Shown here one piece after another: positions 49,577 through 58,426 of a DNA stretch of 64,000 bases. The position numbers and the translations under genes were made by a program. A model generated the notes under the pieces. It was not told the origin of the DNA. It did no database searches and worked only from the letters and a program-made list of their open reading frames with translations. The stretch comes from Mycolicibacterium neoaurum ATCC 25795 (lineage in GTDB: Bacteria > Actinomycetota > Actinomycetes > Mycobacteriales > Mycobacteriaceae): assembly GCF_000691525.1 (NCBI RefSeq), contig NZ_JMDW01000011.1, forward strand, positions 248,001 to 312,000, in the 5' to 3' direction. How positions within the stretch are numbered: the stretch's first letter is position 1; each line of letters begins with the position of its first letter.

Positions 49577-50510
49577 TGCGTTTCCTACCGACGTTCTCGG
49601 TGAGTGAGCGCAGCCGCCCGTTCACCTCTACCGGGCATTCGAGGATGGCGCAATGTCCGCCGGGCAGCTCGACGAACTCGGCGAGCTGGGGTGCGTTGTC
49701 GGCGATGTGACGTGAGGCGTTGATGGGCAGCAACCGGTCCTGCGTGCTCCCGATGACCAGCGTCGGCACGGACAGGTTCGACAACGAGATATGTTGTGCA
49801 CCAAGACCGTCGACCAGAACTCTGGCCCAGCCGCCGCGCCCGGCGGGTGGAGTGGTGGCGAAAAGCCGGTACACGAGCTCGCCCACCTCCGGCTCGGCGG
49901 CGGCACCGACGGCCAGATAGTCGACGAAGCGCCTGTTGGCCCGGTCGGCGAGTTTGGGTACGGGCGCGGCGCCGAACGTCTTCAGCAGGGAGCCCGCGGT
50001 ACGCACACGGGTGGCGGCCAGTGCAGCAGGCACCCTGGCCAACTGGACATCGCGCAGCAGATCGCCGGTGCTGGTGTTGATCAGGGCGACGGCGTCGGCG
50101 CACTGGGCAACGCGGCGCGGATAGCGTTGCGACCACGAGGTGATCGCGATCCCGCCCATCGAGTGCCCGGCGATGACAGCACGCTCGCCCGGCGCGAGCG
50201 CGGCATCGAGCACCGAGTCCAGATCGGCGGCCAGGTGATTCAGGCTGTAACCGCTACGTCGGCGCGGGGTCTCGCTGCGACCGTGCCCGCGGTGGTCGTA
50301 GGCGATGACACGGTAATCACCGGCCAGGTCGGCTATCTGATGGGCCCAGACCTCGATGGCACAGGTGATTCCGTGCGCCAGCACGATCGGATAGCCGTCG
50401 TCGGGACCGAACACCTGGGCGTGCAGGCGGGTTCCGTCGGCCGAGCGCACCGTCAGGGGGCGTCCCTCGGGAAGGGCGGGCAGCGTCACGGTGGCTCCAA
50501 TCCTCGGCAT
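49566..50510 (-). CDS. hpx: Alpha/beta hydrolase, non-heme haloperoxidase-like (Hpx)
   Basis: Alpha/beta hydrolase of 314 residues corresponding to Rv3171c. Nucleophile Ser117 in GHSMGG, Asp in STQDRLLP and His in PGGHCAIL form the triad; [10 protein letters not shown] (71-80) is the classic strand-turn. Members were called non-heme haloperoxidases, yet most are ordinary esterases; the physiological reaction is unknown. It lies 47 bp downstream of the alcohol dehydrogenase on the same strand and overlaps aofH tail to tail. Confidence 0.82.
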   Translation of the reverse strand: MPRIGATVTLPALPEGRPLTVRSADGTRLHAQVFGPDDGYPIVLAHGITCAIEVWAHQIADLAGDYRVIAYDHRGHGRSETPRRRSGYSLNHLAADLDSVLDAALAPGERAVIAGHSMGGIAITSWSQRYPRRVAQCADAVALINTSTGDLLRDVQLARVPAALAATRVRTAGSLLKTFGAAPVPKLADRANRRFVDYLAVGAAAEPEVGELVYRLFATTPPAGRGGWARVLVDGLGAQHISLSNLSVPTLVIGSTQDRLLPINASRHIADNAPQLAEFVELPGGHCAILECPVEVNGRLRSLTENVGRKRISS

Positions 50511-50557
50511 CGTTGCCTGAGACGGGAGCGTAGCCCCCGTTCCGGTAGGTACCGGCG

Positions 50558-51643
50558 TTACGTGACCAGTACCGGTTTGACGACGGTCGCGGACTTGGCC
50601 GCCGACCAGGCGGACGCGAAATCGTCGAAGGCGAAAGTGCTCACCAGCAGGTCCAGCGGCAGCCGGCCCTCGTGATACCAGCGGGTGAGCTGTGGGATGA
50701 ACACCTGTGGGTCGCTGTCACCTTCGACCACTCCGCGCACCGTCAGCCCCTTGCCCATGATCAGCGTCACCGGCAGCTCCGCCGTCGGCGCGCCGAGACC
50801 GACGAGGGCCAGGGTGCCACGTGAGGCGAGCACACCGACCGCCGCGCTGATCACCTCCGGGCGGGCCGTGGTGTCGACAGCGCCGGCGACTCCCCCGGTC
50901 ATCCGGATGATCTCGGCGGCGGCGTCGGTGGATGTCGGGTCGATGGTCGTGGTGGCACCGAGTTCGGCGGCCAGCGCACGTCGCTCTTGCACCGGGTCCA
51001 CGGCGATGATGGTCTCGGCGCCGGCGATCCGTGCGCCCATCACCGCCGACAGCCCGACCGCGCCCGCGCCGAACACCGCCACACTGGGCGCGGCGCCCAA
51101 CACGTTCAGCACCGCACCGACACCGGTCTGCACACTGCAGCCCAACGGGGCGGCCAGGGCCGGGTCCATGCCCGCGGGCAACGCGACGGCGTTGCGACTG
51201 CCCGCGATCGCATGGGAGGCGAAGCTGGACTGACCGAAGAACCCGGCGGTGATGGGTGCGCCGTTCAACCGCAGCGGGCTCGTCTCGTCCCGGCGGCTCC
51301 CGCGCATGTTGAGGTTGGTGGACTGATCGCAGTAGGCGGGCCGGTCGGCCACACAGTTGCCACACTGTCCGCAGCTGGCGAACGTCAACACCACCTGCTG
51401 GCCGGGGCGCGGCGTGGCCGCCGGACCGGCGGCCAGCACGGTGCCTGCACCCTCGTGACCGAACACCATCGGCGTCTTGCTGCACCAGGACGCCATGGTG
51501 ATATCGGTGTGGCAGATGCCGACGGCATCGATGCGCACCAACACCTCGTCGCCGACCGGATCGCGAAGTTCGATATCGGTGAGCTGCGGTTCCTGGCCCG
51601 GTTCCAGAAGCACCGCGGCACGTGCCTTGATCACTTGACGCAT
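50558..51643 (-). CDS. Zinc-dependent alcohol dehydrogenase
   Basis: Medium-chain, NAD(P)-dependent dehydrogenase with 361 residues. Catalytic zinc ligands: Cys44 (GICHTD), His63-Glu64 (GHEGAG), and Cys169-region (LGCSVQTGVGAVLN). Structural zinc: Cys91, 94, 97, 105. The Rossmann motif is FGAGAVGLSAV. It resembles aryl-alcohol or mycothiol-dependent dehydrogenases; the substrate is open. The ATG at 51643 lies only 15 bp from the divergent quinone oxidoreductase start, so promoters must overlap or transcripts be leaderless. Confidence 0.88.
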   Translation of the reverse strand: MRQVIKARAAVLLEPGQEPQLTDIELRDPVGDEVLVRIDAVGICHTDITMASWCSKTPMVFGHEGAGTVLAAGPAATPRPGQQVVLTFASCGQCGNCVADRPAYCDQSTNLNMRGSRRDETSPLRLNGAPITAGFFGQSSFASHAIAGSRNAVALPAGMDPALAAPLGCSVQTGVGAVLNVLGAAPSVAVFGAGAVGLSAVMGARIAGAETIIAVDPVQERRALAAELGATTTIDPTSTDAAAEIIRMTGGVAGAVDTTARPEVISAAVGVLASRGTLALVGLGAPTAELPVTLIMGKGLTVRGVVEGDSDPQVFIPQLTRWYHEGRLPLDLLVSTFAFDDFASAWSAAKSATVVKPVLVT

Positions 51644-51658
51644 GTTAAATGGTCAGTC

Positions 51659-52627
51659 ATGCGCGCTATACAGATACCCCGATTGGACGGGCCCGAGGTG
51701 GCCGAACTGGTCGAGATCGCCGAACCGGGGTCCGACGGAGTGGTGATCGACGTGCACGCCGCGGGAGTGGCGTTTCCCGACGCACTGCAGACCCGCGGGC
51801 TCTACCAGCACAAGGCGGAGCTGCCCTACATCCCGGGCGCCGAGGTCGCCGGCGTGGTGCGCAGCGCCCCACAGGAATCCGGGTTCAGCGCCGGGGACCG
51901 GGTGGCGGGGCTGTGCATGCTGACCGGCGGGATGGCCGAGGTGGTGGCGTTGCCGGCGGACCGGGTGTTCGCGCTGCCGGACAATGTGAGCTTCGAGGCC
52001 GGTGCCGGCATCCTGTTCAACGATCTGACGGTGCACTGCGCCCTGCGCACCAGGGGCAGGCTCGCCGAAGGCGAGACGGTACTGGTGCACGGCGCCGCCG
52101 GCGGTATCGGCACCTCGGCGCTGCGACTGGCGCCCGCGTTCGGCGCCGCCCGCACCATCGCGGTGGTCAGCACCGAGGCAAAGGCCGATATCGCCCGTGC
52201 CGCCGGGGCGACCGATGTGGTGCAGGTCGACGGTTTCAAGGACACGGTCAAGGAACTCACCGGCGGCCGCGGGGTCGATATCGTGCTCGACCCCGTCGGC
52301 GGGGACCGGTTCACCGACTCGTTGCGGTCGCTGGCCCCGGCCGGCCGACTGCTGGTGGTCGGATTCACCGGCGGTGAGATTCCCACGGTCCGGGTGAACC
52401 GGTTGCTGCTCAACAATGTCGACGCCATCGGGGTCGGCTGGGGCGCCTGGGCCGCGACCCATCCGGGGTATCTGGCCGGACAGTGGAACGAACTGGCACC
52501 GTTGCTGGCCTCCGGGGTCATCAGCGCTCCAGAACCCGTGGTGTTCCCCTTCGAGCAGGCCGGTGCGGCCATCGCCTCGCTGGAGAACCGGACCGCCGTC
52601 GGCAAGGTGGTACTCAAAATTCGTTGA
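51659..52627 (+). CDS. NADPH:quinone oxidoreductase, FadB4-like
   Basis: Zinc-free medium-chain oxidoreductase of 322 residues. The open frame extends upstream but homology starts at MRAIQIPRLDGPEV (ATG 51659). VLVHGAAGGIGTSALRLA is the nucleotide-binding loop (GAAGGIGTS), and VDIVLDPVGGDRFTDSLRSL the zeta-crystallin-like segment. The length and sequence recall FadB4 (Rv3141), which in M. tuberculosis follows fadE23; here it is 41 kb away. Ends overlapping the convergent S15 peptidase gene by 14 bp. Confidence 0.83.
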   Translation: MRAIQIPRLDGPEVAELVEIAEPGSDGVVIDVHAAGVAFPDALQTRGLYQHKAELPYIPGAEVAGVVRSAPQESGFSAGDRVAGLCMLTGGMAEVVALPADRVFALPDNVSFEAGAGILFNDLTVHCALRTRGRLAEGETVLVHGAAGGIGTSALRLAPAFGAARTIAVVSTEAKADIARAAGATDVVQVDGFKDTVKELTGGRGVDIVLDPVGGDRFTDSLRSLAPAGRLLVVGFTGGEIPTVRVNRLLLNNVDAIGVGWGAWAATHPGYLAGQWNELAPLLASGVISAPEPVVFPFEQAGAAIASLENRTAVGKVVLKIR

Positions 52628-54242
52628 CGCGGTGTCCATTCAGGATGGGCAGGGTCAACCGGGACCGCGTGCCGATCTCGTGAGTGGTGGGTACCAACCG
52701 CGATGCCGTCCACACCGGCTCACCGGTGCCCGGGTTGCGGGCGAACCGCGGATATGAGCCGCCGGCAATGGACAGCCGGATCCGCGACCCCGCCGCGAAC
52801 CGATGTGCGATCGGGTCGAGATCCAGCCTGAGCATCTCGCCGTCGGCGGGGGTCCGGGTGGCGTAGCCGTCGCTGACATTGCGGGAACGGCCATCGGCGC
52901 CGACCTCACTGATCCGCACCGCGACATCACACCAACCGGTGGCTGTCCGGTGTACAAGCTCTACCGAGGGGGTGCCGAGCACCTCCATGGGTCGGTCCAG
53001 CACCGCTCCGGTGAAGGTGATGACGTCATTGCGGGCGGCAAGCGCCGAATCCTCGCGGTAACCGCGGGGGGCGAACAGCAACCGGCCCCCGATCGTCGGC
53101 GTCGGGTCCGCCGGGTCGTAGACGAATCGGGCGGGCTGACCGTCCACCGGTTGCGGTGTCAGCGCGGCTCGCGGGCTCAGGTACCACTGCTGCTGCTCGG
53201 CCGGTGGAGGCCAGGATGGCAGGTCGCGCCAGCCGTCTCCGGTGACGAAGATCCGGACCCCACCGAACCGTTCATCGGCCAACCAGCTCAACGACTCTCG
53301 CAGGACGTCACCGCCACCGTCGCCGTGGGTCCACGGCCCCACGATCAGCGCCGGGCCGGCGTCACCGTCACGGAGTCGGCGGTACTGCTCGAAGGTCTGG
53401 GTCAGGAAAACGTCCTGCCAGCCGGTCACCAGCAGCACCGGGGTCCGGGTGCGCTGCAGTGCACCCCCGAGCCGGGCGGGCCGCCAGTAAGGATCGGTGG
53501 CGTCCGGGGTGCGCAGCCACGACTCATGCCACGGTGCACGATCCTTCAGGATCTTCGCGCCGGCATCGCGCAGCGGCACGATCCGCAGCGGTCGGCGCAA
53601 CCGGCGCGGCATCGTGACCATCCGGACGACGGTGCGCAATGTCCCGCCGTCTTCCTGAGTGGCGACCTGATAGCTCCAGGTGAGGAAATCGGCCAAAGCG
53701 AATGCTCCTGTACCCCAGCCCGATTCGGCAAAATCGTGCGGGGCCATGCCGATCACCGACGTGTCGAGCTCCGGGGGTGGGTCCATCAGCAGTGCCCACT
53801 GGGTGTAGCCGAGATAGGAGGACCCGACGGTGAACAGCCGCCCGCGGAACCACGGCTGATCGCGCAGCCAGGTCAGCGTATCGGCGGCATCCTCGGACTC
53901 GGCATACCCGGGGTGAAAGTCACCACCGGAGCCGAAAGTGCCTCGTACGCTTTGCATCACCACCTGATACCCGCGTTCGGCATAAACCGCGGCGGTCACG
54001 GCGGCGGGAAGGTTCGTTCGGCCATAGGGGGTGCGGATCAGCACCGTGCCCGCGGGGTCCGCGTGCGGGACGTGCGGGAGGTAGACGTCGGTCAGCAGGT
54101 CGACACCGTCACGCATGGTGACCGCGATATCGCGGTCCACCCGGTAACCCGTCGTCGCCGGCGGCAGCCGCAGTCGCGCACTCGCCACGCGGGTGGCCAG
54201 CCGTACGAATGGACCGGGCGGGGTGGGTCGAGTGGAAGCCAT
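52614..54242 (-). CDS. CocE/NonD-type hydrolase (peptidase S15 family)
   Basis: X-Pro dipeptidyl-peptidase/cocaine-esterase fold, 542 residues. Nucleophile Ser142 in GSSYLGY, Asp in GWQDVFL, His in GPWTHGDG. The C-terminal jelly-roll domain (VELVHRTATGWCDVAVRISE, IRLSIAGGSYPRFARNPGTG) is complete. These enzymes cleave acyl esters or X-Pro peptides; the natural substrate is unknown. No signal peptide. The start is ATG 54242, divergent from the DUF732 gene by 71 bp. Confidence 0.87.
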   Translation of the reverse strand: MASTRPTPPGPFVRLATRVASARLRLPPATTGYRVDRDIAVTMRDGVDLLTDVYLPHVPHADPAGTVLIRTPYGRTNLPAAVTAAVYAERGYQVVMQSVRGTFGSGGDFHPGYAESEDAADTLTWLRDQPWFRGRLFTVGSSYLGYTQWALLMDPPPELDTSVIGMAPHDFAESGWGTGAFALADFLTWSYQVATQEDGGTLRTVVRMVTMPRRLRRPLRIVPLRDAGAKILKDRAPWHESWLRTPDATDPYWRPARLGGALQRTRTPVLLVTGWQDVFLTQTFEQYRRLRDGDAGPALIVGPWTHGDGGGDVLRESLSWLADERFGGVRIFVTGDGWRDLPSWPPPAEQQQWYLSPRAALTPQPVDGQPARFVYDPADPTPTIGGRLLFAPRGYREDSALAARNDVITFTGAVLDRPMEVLGTPSVELVHRTATGWCDVAVRISEVGADGRSRNVSDGYATRTPADGEMLRLDLDPIAHRFAAGSRIRLSIAGGSYPRFARNPGTGEPVWTASRLVPTTHEIGTRSRLTLPILNGHRVNEF

Positions 54243-54277
54243 CGCCTACCATTGTGGCCGAATCGTCGCCATAATCG

Positions 54278-54307
54278 TTGGTCCCGGCGACGATCAGTGA
54301 CTAGCGT
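54278..54307 (+). promoter_or_regulatory. Candidate promoter for a leaderless DUF732 transcript
   Basis: TTGGTC (54278-54283), 18-bp spacer, TAGCGT (54302-54307). With a start site about 7 bp downstream the RNA would begin at or next to the ATG at 54314, so the message would have no leader. No ribosome site is visible before this ATG, which agrees. Confidence 0.5.
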
Positions 54308-54313
54308 CGAGAT

Positions 54314-54643
54314 ATGCGCAGCAGTCTGTTCCGTGGGGCCCTCGCCGTGTCGGTGGTAGGGGCCGCCGCACTGCTCGGCTCGCCGGCGGCCGGCGCGGAC
54401 GAGAACACCGAGGGTGCATACCTCAATGCGCTGCGCAACGCCGGCATCATCCCTGGCTTCTACACCCCCGCCACCGCGCTGGCCAGCGGCCACAAATTGT
54501 GCGCAACGATGGACGGCGGGGTCGACCAGCTCGACGTCGTCGACGTGGTGATCAACGCGGACAAGGTTCCCGAGAACGTGGCGACGTTCATGGTCGGCAC
54601 CGCGACCATCGCGTTCTGCCCGTGGAACTCGATGAACGGTTAG
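54314..54643 (+). CDS. Secreted DUF732-family protein
   Basis: Small exported mycobacterial protein, 109 residues. A signal peptide covers about 1-28, ending in AAGADE. The mature part [15 protein letters not shown], Cys63 and Cys102 (AFCPW) fit DUF732, where the two Cys form a disulfide. Function unknown. Its TAG overlaps the TAA of the convergent MbtM-like gene by sharing TTAG at 54640-54643. Confidence 0.85.
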   Translation: MRSSLFRGALAVSVVGAAALLGSPAAGADENTEGAYLNALRNAGIIPGFYTPATALASGHKLCATMDGGVDQLDVVDVVINADKVPENVATFMVGTATIAFCPWNSMNG

Positions 54644-56220
54644 GTTGCGGCGACCTCGAGTCCGCGCTTGACCTCGAGCCGCCGCAACTTGCCCGATGAT
54701 GTACGCGGCAGGGTTCCGGGTTTGACGAACACCACCTCGGCGGGCACGACACCGCAGCCCGAGGCCACCTCTCTCATGAGTTCGGCACGAGCACCCGCCT
54801 CGTCCGGCCCGCGGAATTCGGCGGTGACCACCAGTCCGGGACGCACCGAGCCTTCCCCGATGCCGACCGCCACCACCGCACCCTCACGAACGCCCGGTAC
54901 CCGTGCGGCGATCCGTTCGACTTCGGCGGGGAAGATGTTGCGCCCGGCCACGGTGATGATCTCCTTGGCCCGGCCGCACACCACCAGTCCACCGTCGACC
55001 AGATAACCCAGATCGCCGGTGCGGAACCAGTCGTCGCCGACGCGTGGGAGGTCGCCGAGGTAACCGGACATCATGGAGGTGCCCCGGATCGCCACCTCGC
55101 CGATCTGTCGGTCGGATACCGCCACGGCCATCCCCTCGTGGGGTTCGATCCGTATTTCCATACCCTCGATCGGTGTGCCCAGCACGGCGTGTCTGCGCGT
55201 GGCGGTGCCCTCCTCGGTGGTGAAGGCGGTCTCGTCGATGCGCAAACCCTCTCCGGGGACAGGAACCGTTACCGCACAGGTAGATTCGGCAAGACCGTAG
55301 GACGGCGAGAGGGCTCCTGCGGAGAAACCGAAGCGGGCCATCTCGACAGCGAACCGCTCGGTGAGCTCACAGTCGACCGGCTCCCCGCCGTTGAGGGCGA
55401 ATCGCAGCGCGGACAGGTCGACGTCGGCGACCCGACGGGAATACTTGCCGATCATGCCGTAGGCCATGTTGGGCGCTGCGGTCACCGAAGCACGGCTATC
55501 CGACAGCCAGTTCAGCCACCGGAACGGCGAGGCCTGGAAGGCCGCCGTCGGCGCCTGCCACACCTCGTTACCGGCCAGCGCACCCGCAAGCAGGAAACTC
55601 AGACCCATGTCGTGGTAGAGCGGAAGCCAGGAGCACCCCACATCGCCGCCCTGCAAACCGATGCGCTTGCCGAGACCGCGCAGATTGGCCAGCACCGCCG
55701 CCGGCGACAACTCCACCGTCCTGGGGGTGCCTGTCGACCCCGCGGTGCCCTGCAGGATCGCTGCGGGCGCGTCGACCTCTGCGCATCGTGTGGCGCTCGA
55801 TCGCCCGGCGGGTGCGAGGTCGGTGAGATCTGTGACCGGCACAGCCTGCCAGGCGGTGCCGATCTTCTCCAGATACGCGCCCTGGCTCGCGACCAGTTGC
55901 ACGCCGATGCCGCGGAATCGCCGCTGGGTGGCATCCGCCCATTGGGTGGCATCGGCACCGCGGATCGGCCCGGGCAGGATCGACACGGCGGCGCCGGCAT
56001 AGAAGGCACCGATGACGGTCGAGACGAGTTCTGCGGTCGGCGCACCGACCAGACCGACCCGGCGGATGTCCTGGTCGCGTAGCCGCTCGGCGACATTGCC
56101 TGCCCTGGCGTGGATTTCCTGCCAGGGATGTCGCGACCATTGCTTGTCGGCGAGCAGCACCAGATCCCGCGGGCTGCGGGACAGGGTCTCTGCCAGTGCC
56201 GTCGCGAGCACGTTCACCAC
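54640..56220 (-). CDS. mbtM: MbtM-like long-chain fatty acid-ACP ligase
   Basis: Adenylate-forming enzyme of 526 residues that in mycobactin synthesis activates the long acyl chain and loads it on carrier protein MbtL. It aligns with remembered M. tuberculosis MbtM (FadD33) throughout: [46 protein letters not shown] (AMP loop), [42 protein letters not shown] and the A10 lysine in [16 protein letters not shown]. No mbtK, L or N genes are in the window. The GTG start at 56220 overlaps a short upstream ORF. No IdeR box was seen upstream. Confidence 0.78.
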   Translation of the reverse strand: MVNVLATALAETLSRSPRDLVLLADKQWSRHPWQEIHARAGNVAERLRDQDIRRVGLVGAPTAELVSTVIGAFYAGAAVSILPGPIRGADATQWADATQRRFRGIGVQLVASQGAYLEKIGTAWQAVPVTDLTDLAPAGRSSATRCAEVDAPAAILQGTAGSTGTPRTVELSPAAVLANLRGLGKRIGLQGGDVGCSWLPLYHDMGLSFLLAGALAGNEVWQAPTAAFQASPFRWLNWLSDSRASVTAAPNMAYGMIGKYSRRVADVDLSALRFALNGGEPVDCELTERFAVEMARFGFSAGALSPSYGLAESTCAVTVPVPGEGLRIDETAFTTEEGTATRRHAVLGTPIEGMEIRIEPHEGMAVAVSDRQIGEVAIRGTSMMSGYLGDLPRVGDDWFRTGDLGYLVDGGLVVCGRAKEIITVAGRNIFPAEVERIAARVPGVREGAVVAVGIGEGSVRPGLVVTAEFRGPDEAGARAELMREVASGCGVVPAEVVFVKPGTLPRTSSGKLRRLEVKRGLEVAAT

Positions 56221-56282
56221 CGGCTCCGGCGGCCGTCCGGCACGGTGGCGACGCGCGCCCCGCGCATCGTGATGCGATCCAT
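56214..56282 (-). other. Possible 22-codon leader ORF overlapping the mbtM-like start
   Basis: From ATG 56282 the minus strand encodes [22 protein letters not shown] and stops at 56214-56216, 7 bp inside the mbtM-like frame, in a different frame. Such an overlap would couple translation. The peptide has no recognisable features, so this may be chance in GC-rich sequence. The remaining 56283-56450 stretch shows no clear gene or motif. Confidence 0.3.
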
Positions 56283-56450
56283 GACCGGAAACTATATGAC
56301 CTTTGCCAAAATCGGGTCCCTACGCTGACGCCGACGACAATTCAGCCTCTATGGGCTGGTGGCCGTACCCGCTGCGACGTGGGCCGACACCCGATCGGTC
56401 CGACATCGGTGGCTGAGTGTGCTCTCAGCAATGGCCGGTGTCGGCCTGCA

Positions 56451-57197
56451 TCAGTTCCCTGGCTCGCCGGGGGTAGGAGCACCCGGCAGTGCGGGAGCTC
56501 CCGGCGCAGGCGGGGGCGGCGGCGCCGACTCGGTCGGCGGATTGCAGATCTGATCGAGCTTGGTGTTCTGCTCGTCGGCGTCCTTCAGTCGCTGCTGCTG
56601 CGCGGGATCATTGGTCGGTATCTCGGCGATCGCCGCGGCGCCGACGTCCATCAATGTGTTGCCGAAGTCGCGGGCCGCCTCGGCAAGCTCGTCGGGGGTG
56701 GCGGGCTCGACACGGTTGAGCAGGAACTGCCCGCCGCCGAGCAGCGCGAGGCGCGCATTCGCCGCGACTGCGATCGCCGCACCGAAATTGCCCTGGTTGG
56801 CGGCCGGCTGTTGCATCGCGCTGCTGTTGGCGACGCCGACGCTGACGAGTGCAAAAGCATCGCACACCTGGGCCTGCGACTGCGCGCGCTGCTCCTCGGT
56901 GAACGTTTCGGTCACGGGTGCGGCGGCGGTGGCCGGGCCGCTGTTGACCGGATTGCGCCACATATAGGCCGATGCCCCAAGCGTCGCGATCGCCACGAGC
57001 ATCGCGCTGACCGCGATGACCGCGGGTCCGCGGGTCGACCTCGTCTCGTCGTCGTCCAGGTCGGCATCGGAGGCTGCGGTGTCGGGAGCTTTCTTGCCGG
57101 ACGCTTTCTGGCCTTCGGTCTCCTCGACTTCGGTGCTGTCGACTTTGGTCTCGTCGACTTCGGTGTCGTTGACCTCGGATTCGTTATCGTCTGGCAC
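56451..57197 (-). CDS. Single-pass membrane protein with acidic repeat N-terminus
   Basis: Hypothetical protein of 248 residues, taking GTG 57197 (MPDDNESEVND); an upstream start at 57224 is less likely. Residues 8-28 form an irregular acidic repeat (SEVNDTEVDETKVDSTEVEE). One membrane helix at about 58-78 is followed by an extracytoplasmic domain with a helical core (ARLALLGGGQFLLNRVEPAT) and a Pro-rich C-terminus. The layout resembles Mce-associated proteins, but I do not claim membership. 230 bp separate it from the mbtM-like gene downstream. Confidence 0.7.
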   Translation of the reverse strand: MPDDNESEVNDTEVDETKVDSTEVEETEGQKASGKKAPDTAASDADLDDDETRSTRGPAVIAVSAMLVAIATLGASAYMWRNPVNSGPATAAAPVTETFTEEQRAQSQAQVCDAFALVSVGVANSSAMQQPAANQGNFGAAIAVAANARLALLGGGQFLLNRVEPATPDELAEAARDFGNTLMDVGAAAIAEIPTNDPAQQQRLKDADEQNTKLDQICNPPTESAPPPPPAPGAPALPGAPTPGEPGN

Positions 57198-57350
57198 GCC
57201 GGCAATCCTAGCAACGGGGCACACCCCGACCCGCGTAGCTCAAGGGCACATCGCCTGCAGCGTAGCGCGCTGGCCAGTACAGATCAGCTGTGCCACCCGA
57301 CTGAAGGCGGACGTCTGTCGGATACCTGCGCAGCACATCCGCAAGGCCCG

Positions 57351-58229
57351 TCAGTTCAGCTGGTAGCGACCGGGTGCCAGCTCGGCGTGCTCCAGGAACA
57401 CCTGCATGACGGCGAGCATCTGCCAGTGCAACCGCTGCAGGCGCCGGGTGAGCTCGGGCCCCGGCTCGAAGACTGCCGGCCCCTCGGCCGGCGGCGGTGG
57501 CAACACCCCGAGGATGCGGGCCATGTCCACCTCGATGAAGGTGAAGTCGCCGTAGGGCCGCTTCGGGTCCGCGCCGGCCGCCGGGTACCGGCCCGCGGCC
57601 AACCGGTCGGCGCACTCATACCGCGATGGCCAGCGGATCTCGATGCCGCGCAGCAGCTGTAGGTGTGCTGGCTCGACGAGAACGCCGTCGGTGCCGAGAC
57701 CGACATCCTCGTCGTCGAGTTCGCCATATCCGCGCAACGCGGCACGCAGCTGATGCGCGGTGATATTGCGCAGCCGGTACCGCCCCGGCTGCAGATCGGC
57801 GTGCCGCAGGAAGCGTGCCAACACGAAAAACATCTCGACATGTCGCCCGGCGAGTTCGTCGGCGTCGTCGGTCTGGAACACCTCGCCGAGTTGGGACAAC
57901 AGATCGGTGCGGCCGTAGGGGGCCGCGGGATCGAAACCGGGCGCACCACGTTCGGCACCGTCCCAGCCGAGGCGGGCGTGGCGCAGCAGGTCCAGGTGGG
58001 CGGCGCTGATCTCGAACGCACCGGCACCGAACCAGCTGCCGCCGTCGAGTGCGATGCGGTCGTCGGGATCGGTCCACAGAGCGCGCACCGAATCGGGCAG
58101 CTCGACGCCTGGGGCACCGAGCACGTCACCGACGGCCCTGCGCACGGCCGCCTGGTGTTCGTCGCCGTTGCGGCGGGCCTGCCGGTAGGCACCGACGAAC
58201 GAGACCATGAACTTGGCTCGTTCGAACAT
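57351..58229 (-). CDS. Protein of unknown function with an internal duplication
   Basis: The 292-residue protein starts at ATG 58229, preceded by GGAGAGG; an upstream start at 58262 is weaker. Residues about 59-154 and 177-292 repeat the same pattern: ISAAHLDLLRHARLGW versus VEPAHLQLLRGIEIRW, then DPAAPYG versus DPKRPYG, and FLRHADLQPGRYRL versus FLEHAELAPGRYQL. No signal, membrane helix or known catalytic motif. It is divergent from the urea carboxylase operon, with a GlnR-type site in the shared region, so a nitrogen-linked role is possible (inference). 153 bp downstream hold nothing I can name. Confidence 0.72.
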   Translation of the reverse strand: MFERAKFMVSFVGAYRQARRNGDEHQAAVRRAVGDVLGAPGVELPDSVRALWTDPDDRIALDGGSWFGAGAFEISAAHLDLLRHARLGWDGAERGAPGFDPAAPYGRTDLLSQLGEVFQTDDADELAGRHVEMFFVLARFLRHADLQPGRYRLRNITAHQLRAALRGYGELDDEDVGLGTDGVLVEPAHLQLLRGIEIRWPSRYECADRLAAGRYPAAGADPKRPYGDFTFIEVDMARILGVLPPPPAEGPAVFEPGPELTRRLQRLHWQMLAVMQVFLEHAELAPGRYQLN

Positions 58230-58277
58230 CACCTCTCCCACCGTAGTTGCGCGATCGAGCATGGAAACTCAATACCT

Positions 58278-58293
58278 GTCACTTGACAGAAAC
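58278..58293 (+). promoter_or_regulatory. GlnR-type nitrogen-control box, distal
   Basis: GTCAC-TTGACA-GAAAC matches the published actinobacterial GlnR box (gTnAC, 6 bp, GaAAC) exactly. It also contains the palindrome CTGTCA-CT-TGACAG (58276-58289). It lies 49 bp before the divergent duplicated-protein gene and 134 bp before the urea operon. Confidence 0.72.
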
Positions 58294-58372
58294 ATTCGGC
58301 ACCCGTTGTTAACAGTCCTCGAATCATCGGTTACATCGCGGCAACCACGACATCGCGCTCACCGCGAAAACT

Positions 58373-58388
58373 GTCACCTGACAGAAAG
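58373..58388 (+). promoter_or_regulatory. GlnR-type nitrogen-control box, proximal
   Basis: GTCAC-CTGACA-GAAAG, one base from the GlnR consensus, with the same palindrome CTGTCA-CC-TGACAG (58371-58384). It is 95 bp (about nine helical turns) from the distal box and 38 bp before the UAAP1 start. Confidence 0.7.
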
Positions 58389-58404
58389 TCCGCCTCGGCG
58401 GACT
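58387..58404. repeat. Perfect palindrome next to the proximal GlnR box
   Basis: AGTCCGCC-TC-GGCGGACT, 8 of 8 pairs. It begins on the last bases of the GlnR-type site and ends 22 bp before the GTG at 58427. It could be a second operator or a structure in the leader; the 2-bp centre disfavours a tight hairpin. Confidence 0.5.
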
Positions 58405-58426
58405 CCCGACTGCGCGAGAGTGATCA

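Noticed and set aside
56221..56450. IdeR iron box upstream of the MbtM-like gene
   Set aside because: Nothing close to TTAGGTTAGGCTAACCTAA is present on either strand here.
57225..57320. GTAGCTCA-like sequence suggesting a tRNA D-arm
   Set aside because: No T-loop GTTCGA motif at the right distance and no acceptor stem pairing.
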